From NCBI RefSeq assembly GCF_014199255.1, contig NZ_JACIJF010000010.1, forward strand, positions 62,001 through 126,000: 64,000 nt of DNA, written 5' to 3'. Shown piece after piece: positions 44,370 to 53,278 of this stretch (positions within the stretch are counted from its first letter, which is position 1; every line of letters starts with the position of its first letter). Below the pieces are notes generated by a model that worked only from the letters and a program-made list of their open reading frames with translations, made no database searches and was not told the origin of the DNA. Both the position numbers and the translations under genes were made by a program. This stretch comes from Sphingomonas xinjiangensis (lineage in GTDB: Bacteria; Pseudomonadota; Alphaproteobacteria; Sphingomonadales; Sphingomonadaceae).

Positions 44370-45227
44370 ATGCTGCATAACGTCCCTCGGACTGTATCAA
44401 CGTCTGGCGCCGTGTCCTCGGCTGGCGGAATGCGGTTGCAGCTGTTCCGGAGGGTCGAACTCGCCCCCGATGAAGAGCGTCTCGACAAGGAACCTCGTTG
44501 GTCAGATTTGCAGGCCGGGGTTAGGATCGTTTGGACCGCTACGGGTGAGCCGGTCCGGCAGATCGCGCCTCGCTCTTTCCTTCCGGTTGGCCGCTACAAC
44601 TCGCGGAAGGCAGGTCGAATGCTCCACCACGAAAGTAGGGGTCACGGGCATGTGGGAGGCGAGAAACTCGCTCTGATGAAATGCGAGATCAACCCGGCGA
44701 TCGTCGACTTCCGATCCCAGCACATCCGCTTCGATCTCCTCATCGATGGTAGGCTGCAATCCTATGTGCCCGACGTTCTTGCGTTGATGCACGATGGCTC
44801 GATCACGGTCATTGAGGTCGATAAGGGCCGTTCTAAGCAGCCGGAACCGCAATATCGCGCTAAGCTCGACATTGTCCGAGACATCTGCGCTGATCTTGAA
44901 TGGCGCTTTGAGATCTGGTCCGAACGGACTTTGGCCCCGACACGCCGTGTGCGGGATAACATCGCCCAAATCCAGATGCAGCGATTCATTAGCATCGACT
45001 CGGTCCAGATCCTCGTAGTCTCGCGCGCCCTCCGGGAGAACGGTGGCCGGCTTGCCGTTGGGCAGATCAGGACTTTGCTCGGCTGCAGGCTGGGCGCCGG
45101 TGATCTGGTGCGCGGGCTCATGTGCCGGGGATTGCTAGAACTACCGCTCGACAAGCGCATCGATCATAAAACGATTGCTACTTTGTTCACCCGCTGCGTC
45201 TCGCCCAGTTTTGAGCACGCGATGTGA
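44370..45227 (+). CDS. TnsA-like transposon endonuclease
   Basis: A 285-residue protein; ATG 44370 has GGAG seven bases upstream. The central region follows TnsA, the restriction-enzyme-like subunit that cuts the 5' ends of Tn7-type elements: YNSRKAGRMLHHESRGHGHVGGEKLAL (candidate Glu88/Glu98), then YVPDVLALMHDGSITVIEVDKG with Asp135, Glu149 and Lys152. The usual spacing is E/Q-x-K; here it is E-V-D-K, so the Lys is displaced by one. Activity is therefore uncertain. The C-terminal third is a TnsA-type helical domain. The stop overlaps the TnsB-like GTG by four bases. Confidence 0.85.
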   Translation: MLHNVPRTVSTSGAVSSAGGMRLQLFRRVELAPDEERLDKEPRWSDLQAGVRIVWTATGEPVRQIAPRSFLPVGRYNSRKAGRMLHHESRGHGHVGGEKLALMKCEINPAIVDFRSQHIRFDLLIDGRLQSYVPDVLALMHDGSITVIEVDKGRSKQPEPQYRAKLDIVRDICADLEWRFEIWSERTLAPTRRVRDNIAQIQMQRFISIDSVQILVVSRALRENGGRLAVGQIRTLLGCRLGAGDLVRGLMCRGLLELPLDKRIDHKTIATLFTRCVSPSFEHAM

Positions 45228-47416
45228 GACTGGCACTTCCTCGCTTCGACAAGTCAGACATCCTCGACCACGAGGGCTTGCTCCTTCGACTTGAACGGCA
45301 ATGGGATGACGGCACGCTCTCGATAACGCGTGTCAGGTCGGACCGTCCCTTCATGCTAGATAGCGGCGAGCATCCGACCACAATGTGGTTTCTGACCGAA
45401 TGGGGCGCCGGTCGCCTCCGCATCGCTAGCGATAAGGTCAGTACAATTCACGACCGGCCGACGAAGGAACAGGACCCGACCGGTTTGGAAGGGTGGCGCC
45501 TCGACGAGGCCCGGCGTGTGCAGTTCATTCTTGTCACTCTTGACCGTTTAGCCTGCCCTCAATCGAACAAGGCCATAAACCGACACCTCGCCAAGGTTTT
45601 CACCCCAGAAGTGGCGGCTAAATATGGGGATGCGCCGCCGGGATCGACTGTGCGGAAATGGATGAAGAGTCGGGGAGCGGTCGGCCATCGCACACTTGCG
45701 AATAGCGCACCTAAGCCGGGCGCGGGACCCCGCGTCAAGCGCCTCGACTCTGAGGTTCTGAAGCTCCGCACCGATGCCGCCCTTTGGTATTGGACAGCTC
45801 GCGAGATCTCGCTCGAGGACGCACATGCCGAGCATGTCGCGTGGGTGGACGACTACAACAAGAAGCGCGCTCTCGATGGCCTCGCCCGCGTAACTGCATG
45901 CGAGATCGAATGGCTCCGGGTTCGGATCTGCCAAGTGCAAGATTACGACACGTATTCCACCAAATTCGGTAAAGCGAAAGCGGACGGGTTCTACAAGGCC
46001 GGCGGAATTGGTGTTCGCGCCTCACGCTTCCTTGAGATCGGCATCATCGACCACCATACCTTTGACGCGTGGGTCGGCCTTGAGGAGATTGGAGACGAGC
46101 TCCTCCCTGCGGGGCGCCCAACAATCACCGCCGTCTTTGACGTTTTCACGGGGTGCGTCTCGGCGGTGCTACACTTCACCCCGCCGTCCCTTTTCAACAT
46201 GCTTGACGCGATCAAACACGCGAACCGCCCAAAGATGAGGCGAACGCGCGTGGGAGCCGAAAAGTATGAACTCCTGGCATCGATCTACGGACGATTTGAT
46301 ACTATTCTGCCCGACAACGCCTGGGAGTTTACCGGCACCTCGGGACAGGACTCCCTCCAGGACCTCGGAACCCACATCGATTGGTCGCGGGCCGGGTACC
46401 CCAAGGACAAGGCGTTGCTGGAGCGCTGGTGGGGAACTCTGATCTCCTATCTCTCGAGCAAGCTGCCGGCCACCGTCTTCGATCCTAGGGTAATGAAAGA
46501 TCTCGGATACGATGCCTCGAAGGACACGGTCGTTGCCGCCTCCGACCTGCGCGAGTTGCTGGCAGAGGCGCTGGCTTTCTACCATATCAACCTCCACAAC
46601 GGTCTGAATGCACAGCCCGCACGCCTGTGGGAGAAGGAGCTGAAAAAATGGGAGACTATCCCGGTCTTTGTGGATGACCGGCAGATCGACCAGATCATGG
46701 GCATGGTCGAGGAAAAGACCCTCACTACTGCCGGCATTAAGATGTTCAATTGCGTCTGGTATAATCAACCGCATAATCTTGAAGCGATCATTTCGCGCAA
46801 CGCAGCCGATGATGCCTCAGGTAGGCGTCGCCGAGGCAAAAAACGCTCCGTCGGACTTCGGTTCAAGGTCAAGTACAATCCGGCCGATCTGAGCCAGGTC
46901 CACGTCTACGATCCTAGTCTCGGCGACTACGTCACCCTTGAGTGCAAGGAGGACTTCTTACGTGGGTTGAGCAAGAAGCATCTCGATGCGCTCCTAAAGT
47001 GGGTCGAAGTTCAGAATCTCGCGTTCAACACTCCCCACGACCGGAAAATCGCCCGAGCTACGCTGAATGAAGCGATCCGCGATGCGGCGCCCCACGTTGC
47101 GCAAAGGCAGCGCAATGCATTCGCAGCCCTTATTGACAGGGGCGCAGGCGCCGAGACAAGCGGCAACATCGTCGTGTCGCATGTGCCCAGCAGCTACAGT
47201 GGCATGGCGCCCGTCACAGGGCACGAGACGGCCGTCGCGACGCGCAGCGACGGTGGCAGGAAGCCTAGAGGCCCGCGGAACCGCAACGCCAGAGGGCGGC
47301 GAAAAGCCGACTCACCTGTAGCCGCACCGCTGCTGCCGACCACCGGCGGGGCTGTTAGCTTTTCCGACGCGACGTCATCGGAATGCGCGGCAGATCGGGA
47401 TTGGAGCGGGCTATGA
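45224..47416 (+). CDS. TnsB/TniA-like DDE transposase (Mu-type)
   Basis: A 730-residue transposase starting at GTG 45224 (GTGA overlap with the TnsA-like stop). An N-terminal DNA-binding part (about 1-250, helix-turn-helix stretches such as QSNKAINRHLAKVFTPE and GSTVRKWMKSRG) precedes an RNase H-like core with Asp276 (EIGIIDHHTFD), Asp364 (ILPDNAWEF) and Glu400 (KALLERWWG). The last two are 35 residues apart, the classical DD35E spacing. A Mu C-terminal-type beta domain follows (VKYNPADLSQVHVYDPSLGDYV), then a basic, disordered tail (RKPRGPRNRNARGRRK). It cuts and joins the 3' ends of the element. Confidence 0.93.
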   Translation: MRLALPRFDKSDILDHEGLLLRLERQWDDGTLSITRVRSDRPFMLDSGEHPTTMWFLTEWGAGRLRIASDKVSTIHDRPTKEQDPTGLEGWRLDEARRVQFILVTLDRLACPQSNKAINRHLAKVFTPEVAAKYGDAPPGSTVRKWMKSRGAVGHRTLANSAPKPGAGPRVKRLDSEVLKLRTDAALWYWTAREISLEDAHAEHVAWVDDYNKKRALDGLARVTACEIEWLRVRICQVQDYDTYSTKFGKAKADGFYKAGGIGVRASRFLEIGIIDHHTFDAWVGLEEIGDELLPAGRPTITAVFDVFTGCVSAVLHFTPPSLFNMLDAIKHANRPKMRRTRVGAEKYELLASIYGRFDTILPDNAWEFTGTSGQDSLQDLGTHIDWSRAGYPKDKALLERWWGTLISYLSSKLPATVFDPRVMKDLGYDASKDTVVAASDLRELLAEALAFYHINLHNGLNAQPARLWEKELKKWETIPVFVDDRQIDQIMGMVEEKTLTTAGIKMFNCVWYNQPHNLEAIISRNAADDASGRRRRGKKRSVGLRFKVKYNPADLSQVHVYDPSLGDYVTLECKEDFLRGLSKKHLDALLKWVEVQNLAFNTPHDRKIARATLNEAIRDAAPHVAQRQRNAFAALIDRGAGAETSGNIVVSHVPSSYSGMAPVTGHETAVATRSDGGRKPRGPRNRNARGRRKADSPVAAPLLPTTGGAVSFSDATSSECAADRDWSGL

Positions 47417-48516
47417 GCAAAAAGACCTGGAATTCGTCAAAAGGGACCGCAAAATTAGCACTCTCGGCGGTATGCGCCCATGTGAGCGCACATCAGACGG
47501 ACGCCGGAGGCAAGGACGACGACAAGCTCGCGCTCATCATGCCTGACCTCACCACCGGCAATGTTGAGGAGAAGAGCAGCCTAGCGATGAATGGTGTCAT
47601 AACCGATATCGAAGCAAAGTACGACGCGATCTACCTAAACTACCCTCGCCACAAGCAGATGCAGATCGCCATCGATCGGATCCGCATGCACGGCAGGAAG
47701 GTTAAGGGCACCGGGACGCCCATGCGCGGGCTGCTCGTGACAGGCCCCACGGGTTCGGGGAAAACGACGGGTATCGTGGAATACGTCGCTCACCTCATCC
47801 GCGAGGGAGCGTATAGCGATGGGCGCATGCCTGTTCTGTATATTCGTCTGCGGAAGAAAATCACCGTCTTGAAGCTGTTGAGAGCTATTCTAGCCAAGTT
47901 CGGCGAGCGCTATTTACGTCAGCGCGACGAGGACGAGATGATAGCCCAGGTTCGGAACTGCATCGAGCGCGCAGGGGTTGAGGTGATTATCATCGACGAG
48001 GCTCAACACCTCCGCAACAAATCCACCGATAATCTTGAGGTTACGGATCAGCTCAAGACCTTTCTGGACGACTGCATTGCCCCGGTTGTCTTTGTCGGAG
48101 TTAGGGAAGCGAAGGAGATGATCGAAGAGAACCTTCAACTCGCGGGGCGCTTCGCCGACCCAGTCGAGCTCGCCCCCCTCAACACAGCGGATAAAAGGGA
48201 CGTGGAGCTTTTAACGGAGTTCCTCAGACGTCTCGATGAACAAATGGTCGCGCTAGAGCTTACGAAGCAGCGTAGCTCACTTAACGCCCCCTACATCGTT
48301 ACATGTCTCCATCTCGCGTGCGGCGGCATCATCGGCCAGGCTTATCGGATCGTGCGAGCGGCGCTGCTCATTGCCATCAGCCGCGGAGGCCATTTTATAG
48401 AGGCCTACGATCTTAGTCTCGCCGTCGAACGTTGGGCGATCAAAATCAGGCTTTGCGTGAGCAATCCCTTCCTGCATGCCGACCTTCGGGCTGCACACGG
48501 GATAACGATCGCATGA
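47413..48516 (+). CDS. TnsC/TniB-like AAA+ ATPase
   Basis: A 367-residue ATPase starting at ATG 47413, which overlaps the TnsB-like stop (ATGA) and has GGAGCGGG upstream. Walker A is GPTGSGKTT at 111-119, Walker B VIIIDEAQHL at 191-200, and a sensor-1 region VVFVGVREAKE follows. These proteins form target-bound filaments that recruit the TnsB transposase and carry target immunity. The N-terminal 60 residues are polar and variable and probably contact partners. It is coupled on both sides by 4-base overlaps. Confidence 0.94.
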   Translation: MSKKTWNSSKGTAKLALSAVCAHVSAHQTDAGGKDDDKLALIMPDLTTGNVEEKSSLAMNGVITDIEAKYDAIYLNYPRHKQMQIAIDRIRMHGRKVKGTGTPMRGLLVTGPTGSGKTTGIVEYVAHLIREGAYSDGRMPVLYIRLRKKITVLKLLRAILAKFGERYLRQRDEDEMIAQVRNCIERAGVEVIIIDEAQHLRNKSTDNLEVTDQLKTFLDDCIAPVVFVGVREAKEMIEENLQLAGRFADPVELAPLNTADKRDVELLTEFLRRLDEQMVALELTKQRSSLNAPYIVTCLHLACGGIIGQAYRIVRAALLIAISRGGHFIEAYDLSLAVERWAIKIRLCVSNPFLHADLRAAHGITIA

Positions 48517-50459
48517 GCACCCTCGCCAATGTTTTTGGCGGTGGCGCAGATATTCTACCACACGTCACTTGGCCTATCATCCCGCGGGACCGCGAGAGTC
48601 TAGCTGGCTTCACCGACCGCACGTGCAATCATAATGCGCTTCCTTCACCAGTTTTGTTGGCGGACGCAGGCGCCCGACTGCCCAAGGGACTAGGTTATCT
48701 GGCTCGGAGTTCGCGCAATCTGGCATCGTTGGCGACTCTTCTCAATGTTGATGCAAGTTGGGTCGAGGATCGACGGCATACCAGCGTGAAGGACAGCGCT
48801 GGAGGCCATCACCTATCGATCAACTTCCATGGCGCCAAACTACGCAGAGTTCATCTGGACTATTCGGTTAGAAGGGTCGCACCAACCGCCATAGAAGAGG
48901 ATTGCTACCATCGTGAGATCTGGCATGTCTTTACTTTAGGGGCATGCGCAGCCACAGGCGAACTTCTAGTCGAGGCATGCCAACGGCCAGATTGCGGCAA
49001 GCCATTTGGCTGGAGCGGGCATCGGTCGGTCGGCAGTTGCGCTGATCCTGAATGCGAAGCCACAGCCGCCTCTCTCACAGCAGCGGTTATTCGTGAGACC
49101 ATCCGAGCAAGCTTCAACCTAGCGGCGGCACTGGTAGACCCAGCGGCCCGCGTCAACCGTTCGGCACTCGAATCGCTGCCGAAGTCGCTTCAAGCGGAGA
49201 ATAGGGGAGACCTCTTCGAGCTTGCCTGGCTTCTGGGATGCCTTGACCATATCCAAGGCCCTAAAGCCATTATGTCACCCGCTTTATTTGCCCCCGCGAC
49301 CAGATGCGAAGTGCTAGCCCGCGGGACCGATCGTCTGATGGCTTGGCCAGAGTGCCTCGACGAACTGCTCCGCGGGTGCGCGCTCGGAGTGGGTCATGAC
49401 ACCTCGCTAAAGCTGATCGTTAAGACCGTACAGACTATCATACGGCAGCAAACAACCTTCGGACGCTCTTCGATCCTGATCGGAGCTAGGTTCGAACGAA
49501 TTTCTACTAACTCCTTCTCGAGTGTAGTCGGGCAGCATTTAACAATGCTCACCGCCACGCAGTTTGTTAAGTCGGCTGGACTCACAAGCTCTGGAATGGC
49601 GGTAATGCGGCGGTCCACGCACTTGCCCCGAGTGCTCTTTTCTGAAGGAGCTCGGGACATTGCACTATTTTCGCCTGCCGACGCCGCAGATATCCGCACT
49701 CGCGCGAAGTCACGGCTTTCGGTCCGCGCATTCGCAGCCGATTCAGGGCTCGGGATCGACGCTATCGAACTCTTGATCGGGGAAAACATTCTGTCCAAAG
49801 CGCTGGATCCGATTGTCGAAGCGCTATGGCCGGAGCCTCATTTAGATCGTGTTATTGCTGACGCTCTTTGGGAACGCATTACGCAAAGGGTCAGACGGGA
49901 TCCCGCACCTGTGGGTTCTGTCCCATTATCAATTGCGCTCCATGGCTGCCCCGCTGGCGAAAAGCCGTGGCCTAGCATCATCGGTGCAATGCTCGCGGGC
50001 CGCCTCAACCTTCATCATACTGATAAAGGGAAGCTTAACTTCAGATCATGCCTGATTAGCCGGCCGGATGCACGATTGCTTCAAACACTACGCTTATCCC
50101 GTGCTTGCCCAGTCCCCCGCTCCGAGTGGATGAACGAACCTGACGCAAGAGAACGTTTGTCGACTACCGGACACAGCCTGCGCTCGCTGGCTGCGGCGGG
50201 AAGGCTCACCAAGTCAGGGTCATTTTCAGGCCAAACCTACCGACGTTCAGAGATCAACGAAATCGCTGCGGCATGGGTGAGCACGCTTGAACTACAAGCA
50301 AAGCTCGGTCAGACTTCGCGTCGGGAGTTGTCCCGGATCTTGGCAACTGTGGGACTTGTTGCCGACGAACACCGACTGGTGTCTCGAGTCGCAGCTCGCG
50401 AGAAGCTTGTCCCATTCCTCGTGTCGCCATGCGACTCTTGCACCAATTCCGCCCTCTGA
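48513..50459 (+). CDS. TniQ/TnsD-family target selector
   Basis: A 648-residue protein from ATG 48513 (ATGA overlap with the ATPase stop). The N-terminal part has the TniQ style (WPIIPRDRESLAGFTDRTCNHN) and a zinc-binding site Cys156, Cys161, Cys176 and Cys181 (CQRPDCGKPF, SCADPEC). The remaining 450 residues are TnsD-like: long, helical, with a likely HTH near the C-terminus (LSTTGHSLRSLAAAGRLTKSG, YRRSEINEIAAAW). The length fits TnsD, which reads a fixed attachment site, better than short TniQ. The target is unknown. Base composition appears more A/T-rich than in the host genes. Confidence 0.88.
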   Translation: MSTLANVFGGGADILPHVTWPIIPRDRESLAGFTDRTCNHNALPSPVLLADAGARLPKGLGYLARSSRNLASLATLLNVDASWVEDRRHTSVKDSAGGHHLSINFHGAKLRRVHLDYSVRRVAPTAIEEDCYHREIWHVFTLGACAATGELLVEACQRPDCGKPFGWSGHRSVGSCADPECEATAASLTAAVIRETIRASFNLAAALVDPAARVNRSALESLPKSLQAENRGDLFELAWLLGCLDHIQGPKAIMSPALFAPATRCEVLARGTDRLMAWPECLDELLRGCALGVGHDTSLKLIVKTVQTIIRQQTTFGRSSILIGARFERISTNSFSSVVGQHLTMLTATQFVKSAGLTSSGMAVMRRSTHLPRVLFSEGARDIALFSPADAADIRTRAKSRLSVRAFAADSGLGIDAIELLIGENILSKALDPIVEALWPEPHLDRVIADALWERITQRVRRDPAPVGSVPLSIALHGCPAGEKPWPSIIGAMLAGRLNLHHTDKGKLNFRSCLISRPDARLLQTLRLSRACPVPRSEWMNEPDARERLSTTGHSLRSLAAAGRLTKSGSFSGQTYRRSEINEIAAAWVSTLELQAKLGQTSRRELSRILATVGLVADEHRLVSRVAAREKLVPFLVSPCDSCTNSAL

Positions 50460-50586
50460 TTGGCGTCAAGTTGAGGCCCTCGCCTGACACGCGCGACCGC
50501 TTCAAATCGATCGATCTCGTTCACTTGCGCGTGCGCCTTATCTGGGTGCGGGGCAATCGTCGGCCATCCGCGATTGAAGTTGAGCG

Positions 50587-51555
50587 ATGACACCGACTTA
50601 TCAATCACTCGATCCTTGCGATGATGCTGGCCTACACGAGGTTCTACGCGCCGAGATTGAATGCGCAGCCTCAAATGCGCGAGCTCAGCGCGCGCCCGCG
50701 ACCCGGCGCGCATATGCCTCTGACTGGAGGATTTTCCTTGGCTGGTGCGAGACACGCGGAGTCGCCAGCCTTCCGACCACGCCCGCCATCGTCGCCGCCT
50801 TTCTGGCATTTGAAGCGGATCGCGGCATCAAAGCCAACACAGTTGGCCGTCGTCTAGCCGCAATCGGTTATAATCATCGCCGAGCTGGGTTGCATCCGCC
50901 GCAGGAGCAACCGGGCGCCCGCACCATGTTTGATGTCGTCGCGGGACTTCGAAAAGCGCTCGGTGCAGACCAAGCATCTAAGCAACCCGTCGATGCTCAA
51001 ACGCTTTGGAGCATGTTAGGGACCATCGAGGGCAACGATCTCCGATCGCTGCGCGACCGTGCCGCGCTGGTTCTAGGTATGGCCTCAGCGCTACCGCGCT
51101 CTAAGTTGGTCTCCATTGCAATCGCGGATGTTGTCTTGTCGGGTGAGATCCTAACACTCCGGTTTGGCCCAGAGAAAGGGCAGCAAGCTGGCGAAGGCAC
51201 CGAGATTCTGATCCGCGAAGGAAGTCACATTCGACCCGTTTCGATCGTCTCAAATTGGATCGCGACGGCTGGCCATATCGATGGCCCCCTATTTCGCCGG
51301 CTCACACGCGCTGGAGAACTGACCGTTGATCCAATGTCAGATCGCTCGATTGCTCGACTCATAAAGCGCTGCGCCGCCGCGGCAGGGCTCAACCCAGCCT
51401 TCTACGCTGGCCATTCCCTGCGGTCCGGCTTCCTCATCGAAGCTGCTCAGAGCGGGGCGAGCATCTGCGACATGCAAATCGTTAGCGGACACAAGTCGGC
51501 GCAATTTTTGTCGAAGTACGTTCGCGACGCCGCCCGAAGCTGCCTGAGCGACTAG
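50587..51555 (+). CDS. Tyrosine recombinase (second), downstream of the transposition operon
   Basis: A 322-residue recombinase with a core-binding domain (RAPATRRAYASDWRIFLGWCETRGV) and a catalytic domain. Residues: Arg171 (ASALPRSKL, where most relatives have GLR), Lys197 (GPEKGQQ), His276 and Arg279 (GHSLRSGF), His302 (VSGHKSA) and Tyr311 (LSKYVRD). All catalytic positions are kept. It lies 127 bases after the TniQ/TnsD-like gene and before the repeat array, so it is probably inside the element. Role inferred: resolution of cointegrates or integration of a circular form. Confidence 0.92.
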   Translation: MTPTYQSLDPCDDAGLHEVLRAEIECAASNARAQRAPATRRAYASDWRIFLGWCETRGVASLPTTPAIVAAFLAFEADRGIKANTVGRRLAAIGYNHRRAGLHPPQEQPGARTMFDVVAGLRKALGADQASKQPVDAQTLWSMLGTIEGNDLRSLRDRAALVLGMASALPRSKLVSIAIADVVLSGEILTLRFGPEKGQQAGEGTEILIREGSHIRPVSIVSNWIATAGHIDGPLFRRLTRAGELTVDPMSDRSIARLIKRCAAAAGLNPAFYAGHSLRSGFLIEAAQSGASICDMQIVSGHKSAQFLSKYVRDAARSCLSD

Positions 51556-52147
51556 CCCCTTCGCATTCCCGATCAGCCAATGGCCGAGTGCCGAATGCTA
51601 GCTCGATTCGACGCAGCGTAGCTGACCCCTGCACCTGGAGTCCCGAGCGACCCCGACCGAAACGTAAGCACGAGCCGACCCTTGACTTGCATCGGTTTTT
51701 CGGCTCCGGCCCAATGTTAACTGGGTAGACGCTCATTTCGGTCCAGCGTTACATGGTTTCTCTGCTTGGCCCATGTGGGGATGCAACGCCGCCGCGAGAC
51801 AACGCTTGGACCAAACTTAGATGGGCGTCACACGAAAGCCGCAAAAACACTGAGCTGAAGTACGTCCGCAGCCCTCAGACCACGGCGCATTTTGACATGG
51901 ATTGGGATTGAACCCACGCCGAGCGCCGCAACCCGAGGACTTACGACGCCCGGTCCTGCGCGTGGAGAATAGTACGCGGCTTAGTGAGCAGGCGCGGAAG
52001 GTATGAGAGAGCGGCCACGTCGCTGGCTGGCCCTGCTTCGCGGTGCAACGGCAGGATTGGCCAGGCCGCGAACTCGCAGTGCTCAAGGTAAACGGACGAT
52101 CAAATAGACGACCGAGGAGAAAGTCACGCTCGAACGAACCGGGTCGT
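51556..52147. other. Noncoding region holding the probable right end of the element
   Basis: About 590 bases without a supportable gene. The first 280 hold the repeat array listed below; the rest shows GGGATTGAACCC (about 51905), like a tRNA T-arm, but no complete tRNA. Confidence 0.45.
51708..51826. repeat. Array of short repeats, candidate transposase-binding end
   Basis: Three copies of GGnCCAnnnTTAnnTGG: 51708-51726 (GGCCCAATGTTAACTGGGT), 51740-51758 (GGTCCAGCGTTACATGGTT) and 51808-51826 (GGACCAAACTTAGATGGGC), with a weaker one at 51768. On the minus strand the outermost copy is preceded by TGTGACG ending at 51832; Tn7-type ends begin with TGT. Ends of these transposons carry several TnsB sites, which this resembles. 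The matching left end was not found. Confidence 0.55.
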
Positions 52148-53188
52148 TTAACCGCACCAGTGTATCCACTCGCCATAAGGATGGCACACTGCGAGCAGCC
52201 TTTTCGATCCCGACGGCCATTGCGTTAAGGCCAATTGAACCTCGTCGCGCGCTGGGGTCCATTCAAAGCTGATCCGGGCTATCGGACGCTCGGTCGTGGC
52301 GCCTTTGCCTGCCTGCTCCAGGAAAAGCTCAAACCGCTCGCGGTCAGCATCCTTGAAATACTGCTCGACCATCGAGTGCATCACCACCCTGCAGATTCCG
52401 TAAGACTGCGGATCATGCATCTGGCGCGGTAGCCAGTCGAGTGCATCACCCCGCTCGATCTTTGGGACGAAGTTGCGCGCGACTTCAAGCGCGGCCTCTA
52501 GCCTTGCCATCCGCGCCGGCTGATCGGCCCACACGAACGATAGCAGCCTTTCGCGCGTGACCGCACTCAAAGGATCCAACGGATCCAGGTCGACGCCACG
52601 CGCGTGCATGATACGAATGGGCTCAGCCGGCGGCTGAGAGCCTTGCCAGGCGGGGCGTAGGGTGACCGCCGAATCAGGATCGCCCGCAGTGACGCCTCCC
52701 AAATCATACCGGTACCGTGCCAGGTTCAGATTAAGTCCACAGCTGGACCCCAGCTCGAGGAGTTCGACCGGCTTCCCGGTATCCCGCGCCAATACCATCA
52801 ATGCCGCTGCCAAGGCGCCTGCGCGCGCAACCTCGTTGGTTTGGGTTGGCGTGGCCATCCAGTCAGCGATGAAGTCGTCCGCTTCTCCCAGCGCATCTGA
52901 CAGCGCACCATCATAGTCGGTATGCTCGCGCCGAAACAACGCCGACAACCTTGGCACGCGCCCGCTGCGCGCAAGCGCATGTACTCCGGCATTGAAACGA
53001 AGCGCTACCGCGGCCGATGCCGCATCGCCGGGCCAGCTCTTGATCAGCGCTGCCGTGCGGGGCCCAGAATGCAGGTGTCGTTCGCCCGCCTCGAGCACGT
53101 CAGCAACAAACGCGGAACCCAGGTCCCGGGCAAGTGCTGACTGGCGCCGTAGCTCCTTAGAAGCTCCGACAGACGCCATCATGTACAT
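52148..53188 (-). CDS. DUF2332 family protein
   Basis: A 346-residue protein of the DUF2332 family, marked by FNAGVHALARSGR, TNEVARAGALAAALMVLA, LLELGSSCGLNLNLARYRYDLGG, VDLDPLDPLSAVTRERLLSFVWADQPARMARLEAAL and a C-terminal HPYGEWIHWCG. The LLELGSSCGLNLN stretch looks like a Rossmann methyltransferase motif I, so an S-adenosylmethionine-dependent role has been proposed, but no activity is known to me. It stands alone, convergent with the mobile region. Confidence 0.88.
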   Translation of the reverse strand: MYMMASVGASKELRRQSALARDLGSAFVADVLEAGERHLHSGPRTAALIKSWPGDAASAAVALRFNAGVHALARSGRVPRLSALFRREHTDYDGALSDALGEADDFIADWMATPTQTNEVARAGALAAALMVLARDTGKPVELLELGSSCGLNLNLARYRYDLGGVTAGDPDSAVTLRPAWQGSQPPAEPIRIMHARGVDLDPLDPLSAVTRERLLSFVWADQPARMARLEAALEVARNFVPKIERGDALDWLPRQMHDPQSYGICRVVMHSMVEQYFKDADRERFELFLEQAGKGATTERPIARISFEWTPARDEVQLALTQWPSGSKRLLAVCHPYGEWIHWCG

Positions 53189-53278
53189 CCATTATCTCCC
53201 GCCACGCAGGCGCGCGGCTTTGTGCAGGTAAACGGGCATGTTTCGGGCAACCGCCGGTTGCCCCGACGACGGTCACGC

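Noticed and set aside
44370..50459. CRISPR-associated transposon
   Set aside because: No Cas genes and no repeat-spacer array are present in the window; the long TnsD-like selector suggests a protein-guided target.
51895..51925. tRNA-like T arm GGGTTCAATCCC on the minus strand
   Set aside because: No cloverleaf can be built around it: anticodon and D arms and a matching acceptor stem are missing. It could be a remnant of an attachment site but is not supported.
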